Shown here piece after piece: positions 1 to 11,559 of a DNA stretch of 64,000 nt (its first letter is position 1; every line of letters starts with the position of its first letter). The notes under the pieces were generated by a model. That model searched no databases, had not been told where the DNA came from, and saw only the letters and a list, made by a program, of their open reading frames with translations. A program made the position numbers and the translations under genes. The stretch comes from Sisyra terminalis (lineage: Eukaryota > Arthropoda > Insecta > Neuroptera > Sisyridae). Location: NCBI GenBank assembly GCA_958496175.1, contig OY292275.1, forward strand, positions 21,925,001-21,989,000, read 5' to 3'.

Positions 1-692
1 TAGTATCGATGTGTTTAATTGACAGATAAAGCGAAAATAAAAATAGAGGCCAACAGAGGCGTATTTAAATAATATGAAAAAATGTTCAAATAGCAAAAAC
101 TATTTTTTTTCATGCTGTTTAAAAGATTAAAAGAACGTAAATTGTTTTTGGTAATAACTATGATTCATTTTTACTTGGGTTTTGAAAAAAGGCATGGTTT
201 TCTTTTTATACAATGTAAAATAGAATAATGAGTTATTTTGAAAGTCGATAAAAAATATTTAAAAAAAATGTCTAAAAGAAAAATGGCCAACGTTAAGAAG
301 AAATTATTTTGTTTTTTAGATATAAGAAAGAGTTTTGTGAACCTAAACATATTAGGTAAAAAGTATTTTTTTTTTGTAACTTTTTTTAATTTTGTTATTC
401 GTACCTAATATTAAAAAGAAATATTGGATGCATATCTTCCAAAACAACAAATTATTTCTGCATAAATTTTTTATTTGAAATAAAAAGTGATAATAATATG
501 CCATGTTAATTGAAAGCTCTAATATTAGAGACTAAATGAATTATAAAACCTATAAACTTGAAGTGTAAAGTCTGACTAATTATGATTAAATTGTTTTTCT
601 ACGAAAACATGACCAAATTGGGAAGTTTCGGCCGAAATTGAGACTGATGCCGAAATTCGGTTTCGGCTGTAAAAACTTGTTTCGGTTAAACA
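1..692 (+). repeat. TTTCGG-rich element, copy A (cut by window edge)
   Basis: Homologous to 59391-60036 in the same orientation. Shared stretches include the ACCTAAACATATT block near 340, the GATAATAATATG and GACTAAATGA blocks near 490-540, and a terminal block rich in TTTCGG, CCGAAA and CGGCTGTA motifs at about 620-692. Clusters of GGTTTCGGCCGAAA-like motifs occur at the ends of some hAT-like DNA elements; that assignment is inference. The left end is outside the window or too worn to place. No coding capacity is visible. Confidence 0.5.
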
Positions 693-1421
693 CCAATTAT
701 AAGCAAATTGAAAGTGATTAAGTTTTGAAAATAATTACTTAACTTCAAACGGGCCATGATAGTTTTGTTTGTGACGTCAATTTTAAGATTACTTATTAAG
801 TTGAAAATATAAGTTTACCTTTTTTACGATTTAAGAAAATTATAATAATATAATGAGTAAATAAGATAAGACAATCGTTCATTGTATCTAGAGCTATGAG
901 TTTCTAAATTGTTGTTCTTTAATTGTTAAGTAAAACTTATCTAATAGTTGGTATAACTAAAATAAAAAATACAATGAAATTAACCAAAACACAATATGAG
1001 TGACAAAACAAAAATAACTATAAAAAGATAAAAGTTATGGTTTTATTAACAGTGTCAATAAACTCTTATCCAAAATTACCCCAACTTCCAGCCTATATGT
1101 CCAAAATGGCTTTATTAATGCATTGTATAACTTCAATTTCACCTCTATTATTAGGTCAGATCCCTTTAACCATACATGACTTTTAATTCCTTTCCTATAA
1201 TAATAAATTGATACAAATGTTTTGATTGCAAAATTTTAATAGTACATCCCTGATTAATTCTGCAGTTATCTACAGTTTTATTATCAACGATTTCAATAAT
1301 GTCTATAAATTATTTTCAACGACGAGAAATAAAACATCAAATGATTCCTTATTAATCATCCATCCTGAAAATTTCAATATTTTTACTTCCCACCTTTTGT
1401 CTTGACGGTTAATATGCCTAG
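693..1421. other. Upstream region of lysozyme gene, no feature recognised
   Basis: A+T-rich sequence that must contain the lysozyme promoter and, if the gene is intact, a signal-peptide exon. A short ATG frame at 1095-1154 ending before GGTCAG looks hydrophobic. Its donor leaves phase 1, while the exon at 1422 needs two bases, so it cannot be joined as it stands. No other gene, RNA or repeat was recognised. Confidence 0.3.
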
Positions 1422-2734
1422 ACCTATGGAATTTTGTGAAATTGCCAGAGCATTGCATGCTCAAGGATTTCCCCGAAGTCAACTTGATGATTGTAAATAT
1501 AATTTAATTTGAATTTAATTATTATAACTAGTCTTATTAAGTTAGTACTTATTATGGTAGTTTTACTCGAACAGTAAATAATGCTACTTTTAGTTATGTT
1601 GATTGATCTATAACATTTAGCCCTATAAAATAAACATTTATTTTAGAAATCTAATTTTGATCTAATTTGATCATTGATCTAATTTTCATTAAGAACTATA
1701 TAAAACTCATACTTATTCATTACAGTGAATCCAAATTTTGACTATTATTATTTTTGAAAATATGTTTGTGTGAGTGCAAAAGTGAATCTAGATTATATAA
1801 TCTAGAAATTCAGACCCTAACAGTTAGTATGGTTTAGTTTTGGCCTGCTTAATTCTCTACCTAAATCCAAACCTCCTCAACAATTTGCTTACCTACCTAT
1901 TTAGTTGAAATAAACATGTTTGTGCTTATTTTAGCTTTTTTTATGCCATTTCTCATATCTAAATTGGGTATTTGTTTAGTCAATTTTATGAATAAAAAGT
2001 GACTTATATATATAGAAATTTATATTATTGAAACAATGATAAGACATTTGCATGGTTTTTAATATTAAGTCTTTAGCTACACAGATATATTGTTAAATCT
2101 ATGTTCAATACCAAAACAGAAATATGTCGTAATCTTTTACACATTTTTTTAATAATAATATTTTAGGGGTGTGTCTCGTTATATCAGAAAGCAGTGGTCG
2201 AACTGATGTCATTGGCCCTCCAAATTCTGATGACAGTAGAGATTATGGACTATTTCAAATTAATAACAGATATTGGTGTAACGACGAACTCTACAAAAAA
2301 AGAGATAGCACTAATGATTGTAACATTGAGTGTGAAGGTAATTTTTTCATTGAACTCAGGAAACGAAACCTCCTATATATAGAAAACATCGAATAATTCA
2401 TTTTTCATTTTGGAGAACATTTCAATTTATAAATACAATTTAATTCATAAAGACGATCATTTATAAGAGATTTAAAAATACTAATAAGCAAACATATAGA
2501 CTTTAAAAAGTTCATTTTGAACCTTTTTTAGAGCTACTGACTAGGGATATATCAGCGGCAAGTCGTTGCGCTAAAAAAATTTATAGAAGGCATGGATTTT
2601 CTGCTTGGAACGGTTGGACGGCTCATTGCCAGGGAAACCTTCCAAGTGTGAACCGTTGTTTCGAGTCTTCTGAAGGCCTTCCGAAAAGCTCAAGTCGAGG
2701 AAGCCGTCGATATGGTTCCAATTATGACGTTTGA
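1422..2734 (+). CDS. C-type lysozyme (glycoside hydrolase 22), signal-peptide exon not found
   Basis: Hydrolyses the beta-1,4 bond between N-acetylmuramic acid and N-acetylglucosamine in peptidoglycan; normally secreted and antibacterial or digestive. Exons are 1422-1492, 2167-2337 and 2532-2734 with consistent GT-AG sites. They join in phase into about 147 residues: [50 protein letters not shown]. The catalytic Glu (in VISES) and Asp (in SRDYG) are present. All eight family cysteines are there, in EFC, WVC, YWC, NDC, IEC, SRC, AHC and NRC. The introns fall at the Trp-28 and residue-82 positions of the classical gene. The first visible exon begins after a polypyrimidine-AG in phase 2, has an in-frame stop upstream and lacks a leader. 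A Ser/Arg-rich tail of about 20 residues follows the last Cys. AATAAA lies at 2825. Family call secure; N-terminus incomplete. Confidence 0.9.
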
Positions 2735-3351
2735 AATACATATTTAAGTGATTTATGAAGTTCATAACTCTTAGTTCATTAGTAGTTATGTAGACAATGT
2801 AGATAATAATGTAGTTTGCAAAAAAATAAAATAAAAAAAATAAAGTAACTTATTCAAGTTTTCTTTAATTGAGTAGTATTTCAACTTAGAGTTCCTTGGA
2901 CAGATCGGGTTAATCCTGAAAGAATTGAAAACCCAGAATATACCCTCTTCTAACTGCTTCGCGTGCATTTTAATTTTTCCTGAACACATTGCAAAAAGGG
3001 ATATCAGTTTGGAGATACCTACTTATAGTCTCGGGAAACGTAGAGGAACGAAGACCCAGAAAATACTCATCAACCCAATAAAGTGACCAAGATCAAAAAA
3101 TTCCTGGCACTTCGTTTTACGGATCCGTAAATACAACTCGGAATGGTTGTCAATGAAGAGCGCTTACGGCATGAGTTTTTAATGATCGCGATTCTCAGTA
3201 ATGAGAGAACGACCAAAAATGAATTTCAAGTATAATCCGAAATTTATAATTTTTAATTAAAAAATAAAAATTTGAAAATATTTTTTATTTAATAGGTACA
3301 ATTAACAAATTGACGATATACTTGTAGTTTCAATACAAAAATTCCAAAATA
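2735..3351. other. Lysozyme 3' flank, no further gene seen
   Basis: Contains the probable lysozyme 3' UTR with AATAAA at 2825-2830 and overlapping copies just after. Then comes about 350 bases of somewhat higher G+C (2880-3230) with no open frame, terminal repeats or match elsewhere in the window. Its origin is unknown. Confidence 0.35.
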
Positions 3352-3546
3352 AGTCAGGATGTAGTAGACCACTGTTGATCGGTGTTTTATTTTATTTATG
3401 CGAAATTTCGTTGCAATTTAAATTATCCTTAAAAAGCCACACAGATATTTATAGCATTATTGGAAAATTTCAGATCCCCAATGATGATAAATTGGTTAAC
3501 AATATTCAGAGGATTAGGATCAATAATAATCAGTCAAAACTACTTA

Positions 3547-3592
3547 TTACATCCGCGACGTTTCGGCCCGGTTATTGAGCCTTCCTCAGGCG
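3547..3592 (-). ncRNA. Hammerhead-ribozyme-like motif, left arm
   Basis: Read on the minus strand: CUGAGGA, then a 5-bp stem II (GGCUC with GGGCC, loop AAUAACC), then GAA. A 5-bp stem III follows (ACGUC with GAUGU, loop GCG) and an A where the cleavage base would be. This is the order of the hammerhead core. Stem I, between the bases before CUGA and those after the cleavage base, does not pair convincingly, so activity is doubtful. Confidence 0.4.
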
Positions 3593-3874
3593 TTCTGAAA
3601 TACCATAGCCAACAAACCATACAATTAACGTCATTTCTTAACTAATTTTTAATTGTTTTTGTTGAAATTTTATTTTATATATTTTACTGAAAAAAATGTT
3701 GTGTATCTTGGGAGTTCTATTATTGTTTTTTACCAACTGTACCGTATTAAAATGAATGGACAATGATTGTTTTTAACAAGGTTAAAGCTATTATTTACGG
3801 TATGAAAGAACTCATTGTAATAATTGTTTATAATTTTTGATATTAATAAAAATTGGCTATGGTATTTCAGAACG

Positions 3875-3922
3875 CCTGAGGAAGGCTCAATAACCGGGCC
3901 GAAATGTCGCGGATGTAATAAG
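3875..3922 (+). ncRNA. Hammerhead-ribozyme-like motif, right arm
   Basis: Plus-strand partner of the motif at 3547-3592. Same CUGAGGA, stem II and GAA core; stem III has one C-to-U change (AUGUC with GAUGU), which turns a C-G pair into a U-G wobble. The pairing is kept, but stem I is again not evident. Confidence 0.38.
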
Positions 3923-4508
3923 TAGTTTTGACTGATTATTATTGATCCTAATCCTCTGAATATTGTTTACCAAGATATTTATAGGTTAATTTTGGGAATT
4001 GCTTGCTGTTAACTGTAATTTATCAAAATCAATTAATTTTAATAAAAATATAACAAGAACTACTGATCCAAATTAATCGACATGTTAGTACTTATTTTAA
4101 ACTCTTGTTTGTATTTACCAGATGTTAAACGAAATAATTTTATAGGATGCGACTGTTTCAAAGTTTCTGTTTTCAAAGCTACATGGTGAAGTCGGAATCA
4201 CACTGACGAAACATTGCAATTTGAAATATATAAAATCAAACACTGATAAACTGTGGTCTGCTACATCCTGACTCATTTTTTTATTACAAACGTATTTTGA
4301 CCAGAAACAATAAAGGTTTCAAACGACGTTATTTTCGATAACTTAAGCTTTAGAACAGAACTTTTGTATACGAGTTAGTAGAAAAATTTTAAAGAAAGAC
4401 TTTTTGAATTTTCATCCTGTTTTTCATATTTTCTTTAATATACTCTTAAATTAGTGCCTCCGAGTACCTAGATATGTTTGTGAGTTGACTTTCATCTTCA
4501 TGTTCATA

Positions 4509-5037
4509 CAATACCTCCGACTGCGTGGGTTTTCATTGCACAGTTTTTCACTGCGGGAAATGAGTTTTATGCACCAATTTTCACCTGCGCAATTAAAATT
4601 TCGCACTGTGCGGTTTTTTAACAATTTGTCTTCGTACGTGCCTTAAATTTTGACTAAAATTTTACAGCTGCTTTGATTGCTTATGAAAAATGTATAAGAA
4701 AAATATTGGTTAACACTCTAAGATAATTATTATTTTTCGAAGACAAAAAACCTCATTAAGATATAGTGACAACTGTTTTTCTTTAACTACACAATATTCA
4801 AAACAAATTCATATTTAAGATATTGTTTTTTTAAATATATGTTAATATTCTTTAATTTTTAAGTTTATAATATATACAAGGTTAATTTTTGTTTACAACC
4901 TATTTCAAATGTATTTTTTGGAAATTTCTCTAAAATTTCTAACCGAACCCCCCCATTTTCATACAAACTAGGACTCAAGTTGCGCGATTTTGCGTTTCTT
5001 GGGGAACGGAACTTCCGCGCAGTCGGAGGAACCACTG
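4509..5037. mobile_element. Tc1/mariner-pogo-type MITE with TA target duplication
   Basis: Left end CAATACCTCCGACTGCG follows TA at 4507-4508. The right end, read inverted, is CAGTGGTTCCTCCGACTGCG and is followed by TA at 5038-5039. The CCTCCGACTGCG block is shared exactly. Length is 529 bp with no open frame. TA duplication plus CAG-type termini fits pogo/Tigger-like non-autonomous elements. Confidence 0.55.
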
Positions 5038-5542
5038 TACTTCGTATGTCTTAATAAAAAATATAGGTATGCGTATTCCATTGCTTAAGTAGAATAGTAA
5101 AACATTGATAAATATTTTATTTATTTCCGAGTCACAAGTAATTAATGAATAATAATAAGGTTTTCTTTATTATCATGTAGTAAAGAAGAAATTGAGTCAT
5201 AGGACATATATTATTCATTAAATATAGAAGATTCTCAATTAGGTGACATAACGGTATCCAAAAATATTACTGTTCCAAGCAGCATTTAAAACTTTAGAAA
5301 ACAAAAGTGAACGTTGCTTATGCAATTTGCAAATGGCGAATTTGAGATCTAGTAAATCACATGTGAACCTAATTCATCTCATCGGTTTTCAGGCAATACC
5401 TGCGGATACAGAAAATCTGCTACGGATCATATTATATAGGTGTCGAATCACCATAGGAACGAGTTAAACCATCTACCGTCTCATATAGAACAAGTACTTA
5501 GCTCAGCTAATAATTTTGTATATATATATATATATATCTATA
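5038..5542. other. Non-coding; short TA repeat and possible LTR-like sequence
   Basis: No gene. From about 5390 the sequence is less A+T-rich and ends in a TA microsatellite (about 5519-5537) into which the Helitron at 5543 has inserted. Similar composition resumes after the Helitron at 7982. This suggests one older repeat, perhaps an LTR, split by the Helitron. Confidence 0.25.
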
Positions 5543-7974
5543 TCTATACTAATATATAAAATTCTTGCGTCTGTCTGTACATTTCGATTTTGAACCCAAT
5601 TTTAGGGTAAATATTTGTTTCAAGAGGCCCTTATTCCGAATTTAACATTTTTAAAATTTTTTTCTGTCTGTCTGTCTGTCTGTCTGTGTGTCCCGATTTA
5701 ACTAAAGAACGGAACAACCGAATTTAATGAAATTTGGTATTAAGATACAACAGACTTTCCCACAGACTATAGGCTACTTATCATTCCAAAAAAATAATAA
5801 GGGAAGGTATTCCCAAGGGATGAAAACATAAATTTTTACACTAGACCGGTGAGTTATATATCATTGGAAAGGTAATTTAAAGTTAGAAAATAATCTGTAA
5901 AAATATTTTTAGTTAAACTGATAAAAAGCACAGTATATTCAATTTAAATTTTAAAACATTGCCTCTTTGAAATATAAACCTTTATATATAAAAAACACAT
6001 AGTTGATGTTAATAGCGTAATGGCTTAAGTTTCTAACATTCTGAACCTACTAATTATAAAGACGTGGGTTCGGATCTTACAGCAAACTTTTTTTTTTTAT
6101 TTTTTTTTTTACAAAATTGTTGTAAATAGACCTTTAGAGTTACTGAGTATTAAAATATTAACAAAAAATAATAATAGTAGTAGTAGTAATAATAATAATA
6201 GTAATTAAACTTAAAGTAAATACGTTTTTAAAACCGTGCATACATAAAATCCTGTATTTATATATCCCCTCTGACTGATGAAATTTTAATATTCGATGTA
6301 TTCCTTTTAAGAAGTAGACAACTGATAAGAATTTTTTTTTGAAAATTCCTACCCTAAAAGAGTAAAAGGGGTGACTAAGTTTGTATGAGAAAATGTTAAG
6401 TTAATCAACAATCGAAATTTTGAATTTAATAAGTGCAATTAATAAATAAATTATTAATTATAAGTTTCTGTTTTTGTTACATCATTTTAGTAACAACGTT
6501 TTAAATAACGTTATTTCACTAAATTAGTATGAAAGTATATGTAGTACTTATCCTAACAAACCGATTTTTAATTTTTGTTTATTTTTCAACAATCAAACTT
6601 TTTAAAATTCAATTTTTATGAACTAATGATTGTGACCTGGAGCAATTATTTATTCTGCTGAAAAACATCAAGGGAGCAATTTTTTGTCATATATTTCATT
6701 ATCAATCAAAATATAAAATCTTCCAAACTAACTTTTCTTCGGTATGCAGAAAAATTTGAAAATCAATTATTGTTCTTGAAAATATATAAAATATTCTTAT
6801 TTCCTTCCACGTTTTCTACCTGTTTCCAACAAATTTGTATGTACAACGTCTAAATGTGCGAAATCGAATTGCTTTTTAGTTATGATGATCAAAATAAAGG
6901 TCATAAGTTTTTTCGTTTTACATTGTATTTTCCAAATAAAAGGATATTTGTGTGAACGAAATCTGGAAAATGTTTTTCTTATACGATGCAGATATATAAT
7001 AAGAAAGGGTTTTTGAAAATTTCTCCCCTAAAAAAGTGAAAAATGGTGGCAAAGTGAGTACGGCATAACGTCTATCAAACAATCGAAATTTCAAATTTAA
7101 TTATCAAAATATGTTCGTAATAGGCGAAACGTTTTATCGCTTAAAATAAAACAATGTTGATTTATTATTAGATTCAAATATGTAGGATCTGCTTAAAAAT
7201 TGAAACTCTTATATATATCTGAAAAAGGTTAAGTTTATAAGTCAGCATTAAGTATTTTGGCTTTCACATATTGTAAACCTAAAAATCCGAAATACGTTTA
7301 GAAATAGTGAGCGAATATCGAGTAGTGAGCAATTCGGTTAACTAAAAGAAAATGGTTTAATTATATAGTTGAAATTCAGATATTTTAATAATAAGTGCAT
7401 AGATACACAATGGTTATACTTGATTATGGAGGAACTGGGTTTCGTGCAATTGAACAAATTTTAATTTTGCGGTAGTTTAGTAAATTGTGAAATAGTTTCG
7501 AGAAAAGGGTTCATTTGAGAGTCGAGACAATGAAATGTGATTTTTACTACTATTCTAAATATCTAGGCGAGTGTTTCGATAACTTTTTACTGTTTTAAGT
7601 TATAATTATGACTGACTTTATGGAACTTAACGATAGTTTTTATTTATGAATAGATGCTGATTGATTTACGGATTAATTGATTCACGGTCGGTATACCTAC
7701 CGTTGGAATACGGTTTTTTTAGGTACTTTTTAGATATTTATAATTATTTTTTGAAAATTAATTGATCATTATATACAACTATTTATTTTAAGTAACAGTT
7801 TATTAAATGCGTATTTTTAAAGTTGAAAAAATAGTGTTTTTAAGTATGATTATGGTTTTCGTAAAAGAAATAAGAAAAATAATAATTTTCATATACCACT
7901 ACAAATAGCAAATTTAAAAAAGAAAATACAATTTACACCTACGTTACGCAGACGAAGTCGCGGGGATCAGCTAG
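5543..7974 (+). mobile_element. Non-autonomous Helitron, copy 1
   Basis: Begins TCTATACTAATATATAAAA and ends GGGGATCAGCTAG, between a 5' A and a 3' T, as Helitrons do. About 10 bases before CTAG lies a small hairpin (CGC-A-GAC, loop GAA, GTC-GCG). The TCTATACTAATA start is widespread among arthropod Helitrons. Inside are a TCTG/TGTC microsatellite (about 5661-5690), a tRNA-like Pol III segment (6013-6077), T-runs and a TAG/TAA triplet repeat (about 6173-6202). No Rep or helicase frame is present. Over 90 percent identical by eye to copies 2 and 3. Confidence 0.85.
6013..6077 (+). promoter_or_regulatory. tRNA-like Pol III promoter inside Helitron copy 1
   Basis: A-box TAGCGTAATGG at 6013-6023 matches TRGYNNARNGG. 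B-box GGTTCGGATCT at 6067-6077 differs from GGTTCRANNCC at two or three positions. Spacing is tRNA-like, and a run of eleven or more T, a Pol III terminator, follows at about 6088. It looks like a captured tRNA-derived SINE head. Whether it is transcribed is unknown. Confidence 0.5.
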
Positions 7975-8682
7975 TATATATATATAACTCAGTAAGATTG
8001 TAATAATTCGTTTTGCACAATAAAGTAACCACTAACCAGACATAAACTTGTTTCATTGTTGTGAGGCCAAACTCCTTCAGCTAAAACACCGGACATCAGG
8101 GTACCTTAAATCTGTGAACAGTCTTCCTAACAACAAATCCTTCCCGTGGCTAATTTTCTGAGACACCAATCATCGAAGTATCGTGAATCTACGAACCCGA
8201 TTAGCCGTCCAGCGACAAATTCTTCCTTACAAAGCCATTCTTCATAGCGAGAACCCTTATGGTAAAAAAACCTTCCATGTAATTGATCCCTCCAATCAAC
8301 GAATTAGTGCCCATTAGCAATAAATCATTCCTTGCCAATTTTAATTCATTTGCCATTTCATACAAAAATAAATAGACGCAATCTTATATATTAAGATGGC
8401 TCATCGGTGAGACGTTTTCGTAAGTGTAGAAAAATAATCTCTCCCACTCTATTCGTATCGCACATCAGTAGTCTCACTCTTCTCCACCAAAATCGCACTT
8501 CGTTGTAGCAGCTGATCTCTGTGCGTAATACTTTCCGTTAGGATGGTGCCTAATTGGTTCTACAATAACCATCAATAGAATCTGATAAATAGCGTGAAAA
8601 GATTTCGACACAAGAATATATTTCATATATTATGCGTTTAATGTATGTCTGATAACTATGCATCAATCAAAATTATAATCAA
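7975..8682. other. Unassigned, possibly the second half of an LTR interrupted by Helitron 1
   Basis: The first 250 bases include GCACAATAAAGTAACC and a T-rich U5-like stretch followed by more C-rich sequence. No open frame or matching partner is seen in the window. The remainder (8400-8680) is unassigned, with no recognisable gene. Confidence 0.2.
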
Positions 8683-9110
8683 CTTGCTGAACTCGGCAGA
8701 CGTTGCCCTGTTAGTCTATATTATAATGGGTGTAAATAAATAACTTGAATTTAAAAATGTTTTCTTGAAACATTAAAAACCCCTACCTCAGTAACCCGCA
8801 GCATCCCTTGCTGTAACTATTATAACTTACCTACTAGATATAGATTTTTCAATTAAGTTTTGAGAAAAAAATATAAATCTCTGAAAATCACTACATGATC
8901 GTTGATAGCGATGAAGTGTTGACAGTTAGCAGCTATTGTGTTGACCGTTGAAAAAGCTGTTTTCTTGCGGTCGGAGGTATGTAACTGATACAAGGAATAG
9001 ATAAAAACAATCCTTGAAACGGGTTATATATTGTGTCAAAATTTGAACTAAATTGAAAGAAAACTTTTTGAGTTTTTGAAATGTACACAAATCAACATAA
9101 CATTTAAATA
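8683..9110 (-). mobile_element. Short Helitron-type element, minus orientation
   Basis: Reads on the minus strand toward a 3' end ...CCGAGTTCAGCAAGT, a worn version of ...CAGCTAGT. Shares long blocks with 41344-41706, such as CGCAGCATCCCTTGCTGT and TTGACCGTTGAAAA. Its 5' end runs directly into the 5' end of Helitron copy 2, which appears to have inserted into it. Confidence 0.5.
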
Positions 9111-11559
9111 TCTATACTAATATATAAAATTCTTGCGTCTGTCTGTACATTTCGATTTTGAACCCAATTTTAGGGTAAATATTTGTTTCAAGAGGCCCTT
9201 ATTCCGAATTTAACATTTTTAAAATTTTTTTCTGTCTGTCTGTCTGTCTGTGTGTCCCGATTTAACTAAAGAACGGAACAACCGAATTTAATGAAATTTG
9301 GTATTAAGATACAACAGACTTTCCCACAGACTATAGGCTACTTATCATTCCAAAAAAATAATAAGGGAAGGTATTCCCAAGGGATGAAAACATAAATTTT
9401 TACACTGGACCGGTGAGTTATATATCATTGGAAAGGTAATTTAAAGTTAGAAAATAATCTGTAAAAATATTTTTAGTTAAACTGATAAAAAGCACAGTAT
9501 ATTCAATTTAAATTTTAAAACATTGCCTCTTTGAAATATAAACCTTTATATATATAAAACACATAGTTGATATTAATAGCGCAATGGCTTAAGTTTCTTA
9601 CATTCTGATGCTACTAATTATAAAGACGTGGGTTCGGATCTTACAGCAAACTTTTTTTTTTTTTTTTTATTTTTTACAAAATTGTTGTAAATAGACCTTT
9701 AGAGTTACTCAATATTGAAATATTAACAAAAAAAAAATAATAGTAGTAGTAGTAATAATAATAATAGTAATTAAACTTAAAGTAAATACGTTTTTAAAAC
9801 CGTGCATGCATAAAATCCTGTATTTATATATCCCCTCTGACTGATGAAATTTTAATATTCGATGTATTCCTTTTAAGAAGTAGACAACTGATAAGATTTT
9901 TTTTTTTTAAATTCCTACCCTAAAAGAGTAAAAGGGGTGACTAAGTTTGTATGAGAAAATGTAGAGTTAATCAACAATCGAAATTTTGAATTTAATAAGT
10001 GTAATTAATAAATAAATAATTAATTAATAATAAGTTTTTGCTATATCATTTTAACTACAGCATTTTAAATAACGTCATTTCACTAAATTAGTATGAAAGT
10101 ATATGTAGTACTTTTACTAACAAACCGATTTTTAATTTTTATTTGTTTTTCAACAATCAAACTTTTTAAAATCTAATTTTTATGAACCAATGATTGTGAC
10201 CTGGAGCAATTATTTATTCTGCTGAAAAACATCAAGGGAGCAATTTTTTGTCATATATTTCATTATCAATCAAAATATAAAATCTTCCAAACTAACTTTT
10301 CTTCGGTATGCAGAAAAATTTGAAAATCAATTATTGTTCTTGAAAATATATAAAATATTCTTATTTCCTTCCACGTTTTCTACCTGTTTCCAACAATTTT
10401 GTATGTACAACGTCCAAATGTGCGAAATCGAATTGCTTTTTAGTAATGATATCAAAATAAAGAAGGTCATAAGTTTTTTCGTTTTACATTGTATTTTCCA
10501 AATAAAAGGATATTTTTGTCGATGAAATTTGGAAAATATTTTTCTTATACGATGCAGATATATAATGAGAAAGGGTTTTTGTTAATTTCTCCCCTAAAAA
10601 GTGAAAAATGGTGGCAAATATACGGCATAACGTCTATCAAACAATCGAAATTTCAAATTTAATTATCAAAATATGTTCGTAATAGGCGCAACGTTTTATC
10701 GCTTAAAATAAAACAATGTTGATTTATTATTGGATTCTAAAACGTAGGATCTGCTTAAAAATTTAAACTCTATTATATATATATATATATCTGAAAAAGG
10801 TTAAGTTCATAAGTGAGCATTAAGTTTTTTGGCTTTCACATATTGTAAACCTAAAAATCCGAAATACGTTTTCCCAAATAAATACATTAGTGAGCGAATA
10901 TTGAGTAGCGAGCAATTCGGTGAACTAAAAGAAAATGGTTTAATTATATAGTTGAAATTCAGATATTTTAATATCTAAGTGCATAGATACACAATGGTTA
11001 TACTTGATTATGGAGGAACTGGGTTTTGTGCAATTGAACAAATTTTAATTTCGTGGTAGTTTAGTAAATTGTGAAATAGTTTCGAGAAAAGGGTTCATTC
11101 GAGAGTCGAGACAATGAAGTGTGATTTTTAATACCATTCTAAATATCTAGGTGAGTGTTTTGATAACTTTTGACTGTTTTAAGTTATAATTATGACTGAC
11201 TTTATGGAACTTAACTATAGTTTTTATTTATGAATAGATGCTGATTGATTTACGGATTAATTGATTCACGGTAGGTATACCTACCGTAGGTATACGGTTT
11301 TTTTAGATACTTTTTAGATATTTATAATTATTTTTTGAAAATTAATTGATCATTATATACAACTATTTTATTCTAAGTAACAGTTTATTAAATGTGTATT
11401 TTTAAAGTTGACAAAATAGTGTTTTTAAGTATGATTATGGTTTTCGTAAAAGAAATAAGAAAAATAATAATTTTCATATACCACAATAAATAGCAAATTT
11501 AAAAAATAAAATATAATCTACACCTACGTTACGCAGACGAAGTCGCGGGGATCAGCTAG
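9111..11559 (+). mobile_element. Non-autonomous Helitron, copy 2
   Basis: Starts TCTATACTAATATATAAAA after an A and ends ATCAGCTAG before a T; same 3' hairpin as copy 1. Co-linear with copy 1 throughout, with scattered substitutions and small changes in T-run and TA-run lengths. Open frames inside are short and not shared between copies. It lies 1.1 kb downstream of copy 1 in the same orientation. Confidence 0.85.
9577..9641 (+). promoter_or_regulatory. tRNA-like Pol III promoter inside Helitron copy 2
   Basis: A-box TAGCGCAATGG at 9577-9587 is a full match to the consensus. B-box GGTTCGGATCT lies at 9631-9641 and a run of about 18 T follows from 9652. Same position within the element as in copies 1 and 3. 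Confidence 0.5.

Larger units (their letters stand above)
3352..4276. mobile_element. Long inverted-repeat element, probably Penelope-like tail-to-tail fragments
   Basis: The ends are inverted: AGTCAGGATGTAGTAGACCA at 3352 against TGTGGTCTGCTACATCCTGACT near 4253-4274. Inner arms at about 3467-3620 and 3855-3985 are close to perfect reverse complements. They are separated by about 235 bp of A+T-rich spacer. Each arm carries a CCTGAGGAAGGC...GGCCGAAA block that folds like a hammerhead ribozyme core. Penelope-like retroelements are known to carry such ribozymes in their pseudo-LTRs and to sit as inverted copies. No reverse transcriptase frame is present, so the assignment rests on the motif and the arrangement. 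Confidence 0.5.

Noticed and set aside
5661..5690. CRISPR-like or regulatory array from the regular TCTG units
   Set aside because: Simple microsatellite inside a Helitron; its length differs among the copies.
10334..10525. Open frame inside Helitron copy 2
   Set aside because: Not kept in copies 1 and 3, which have stops or shifts at the same place.
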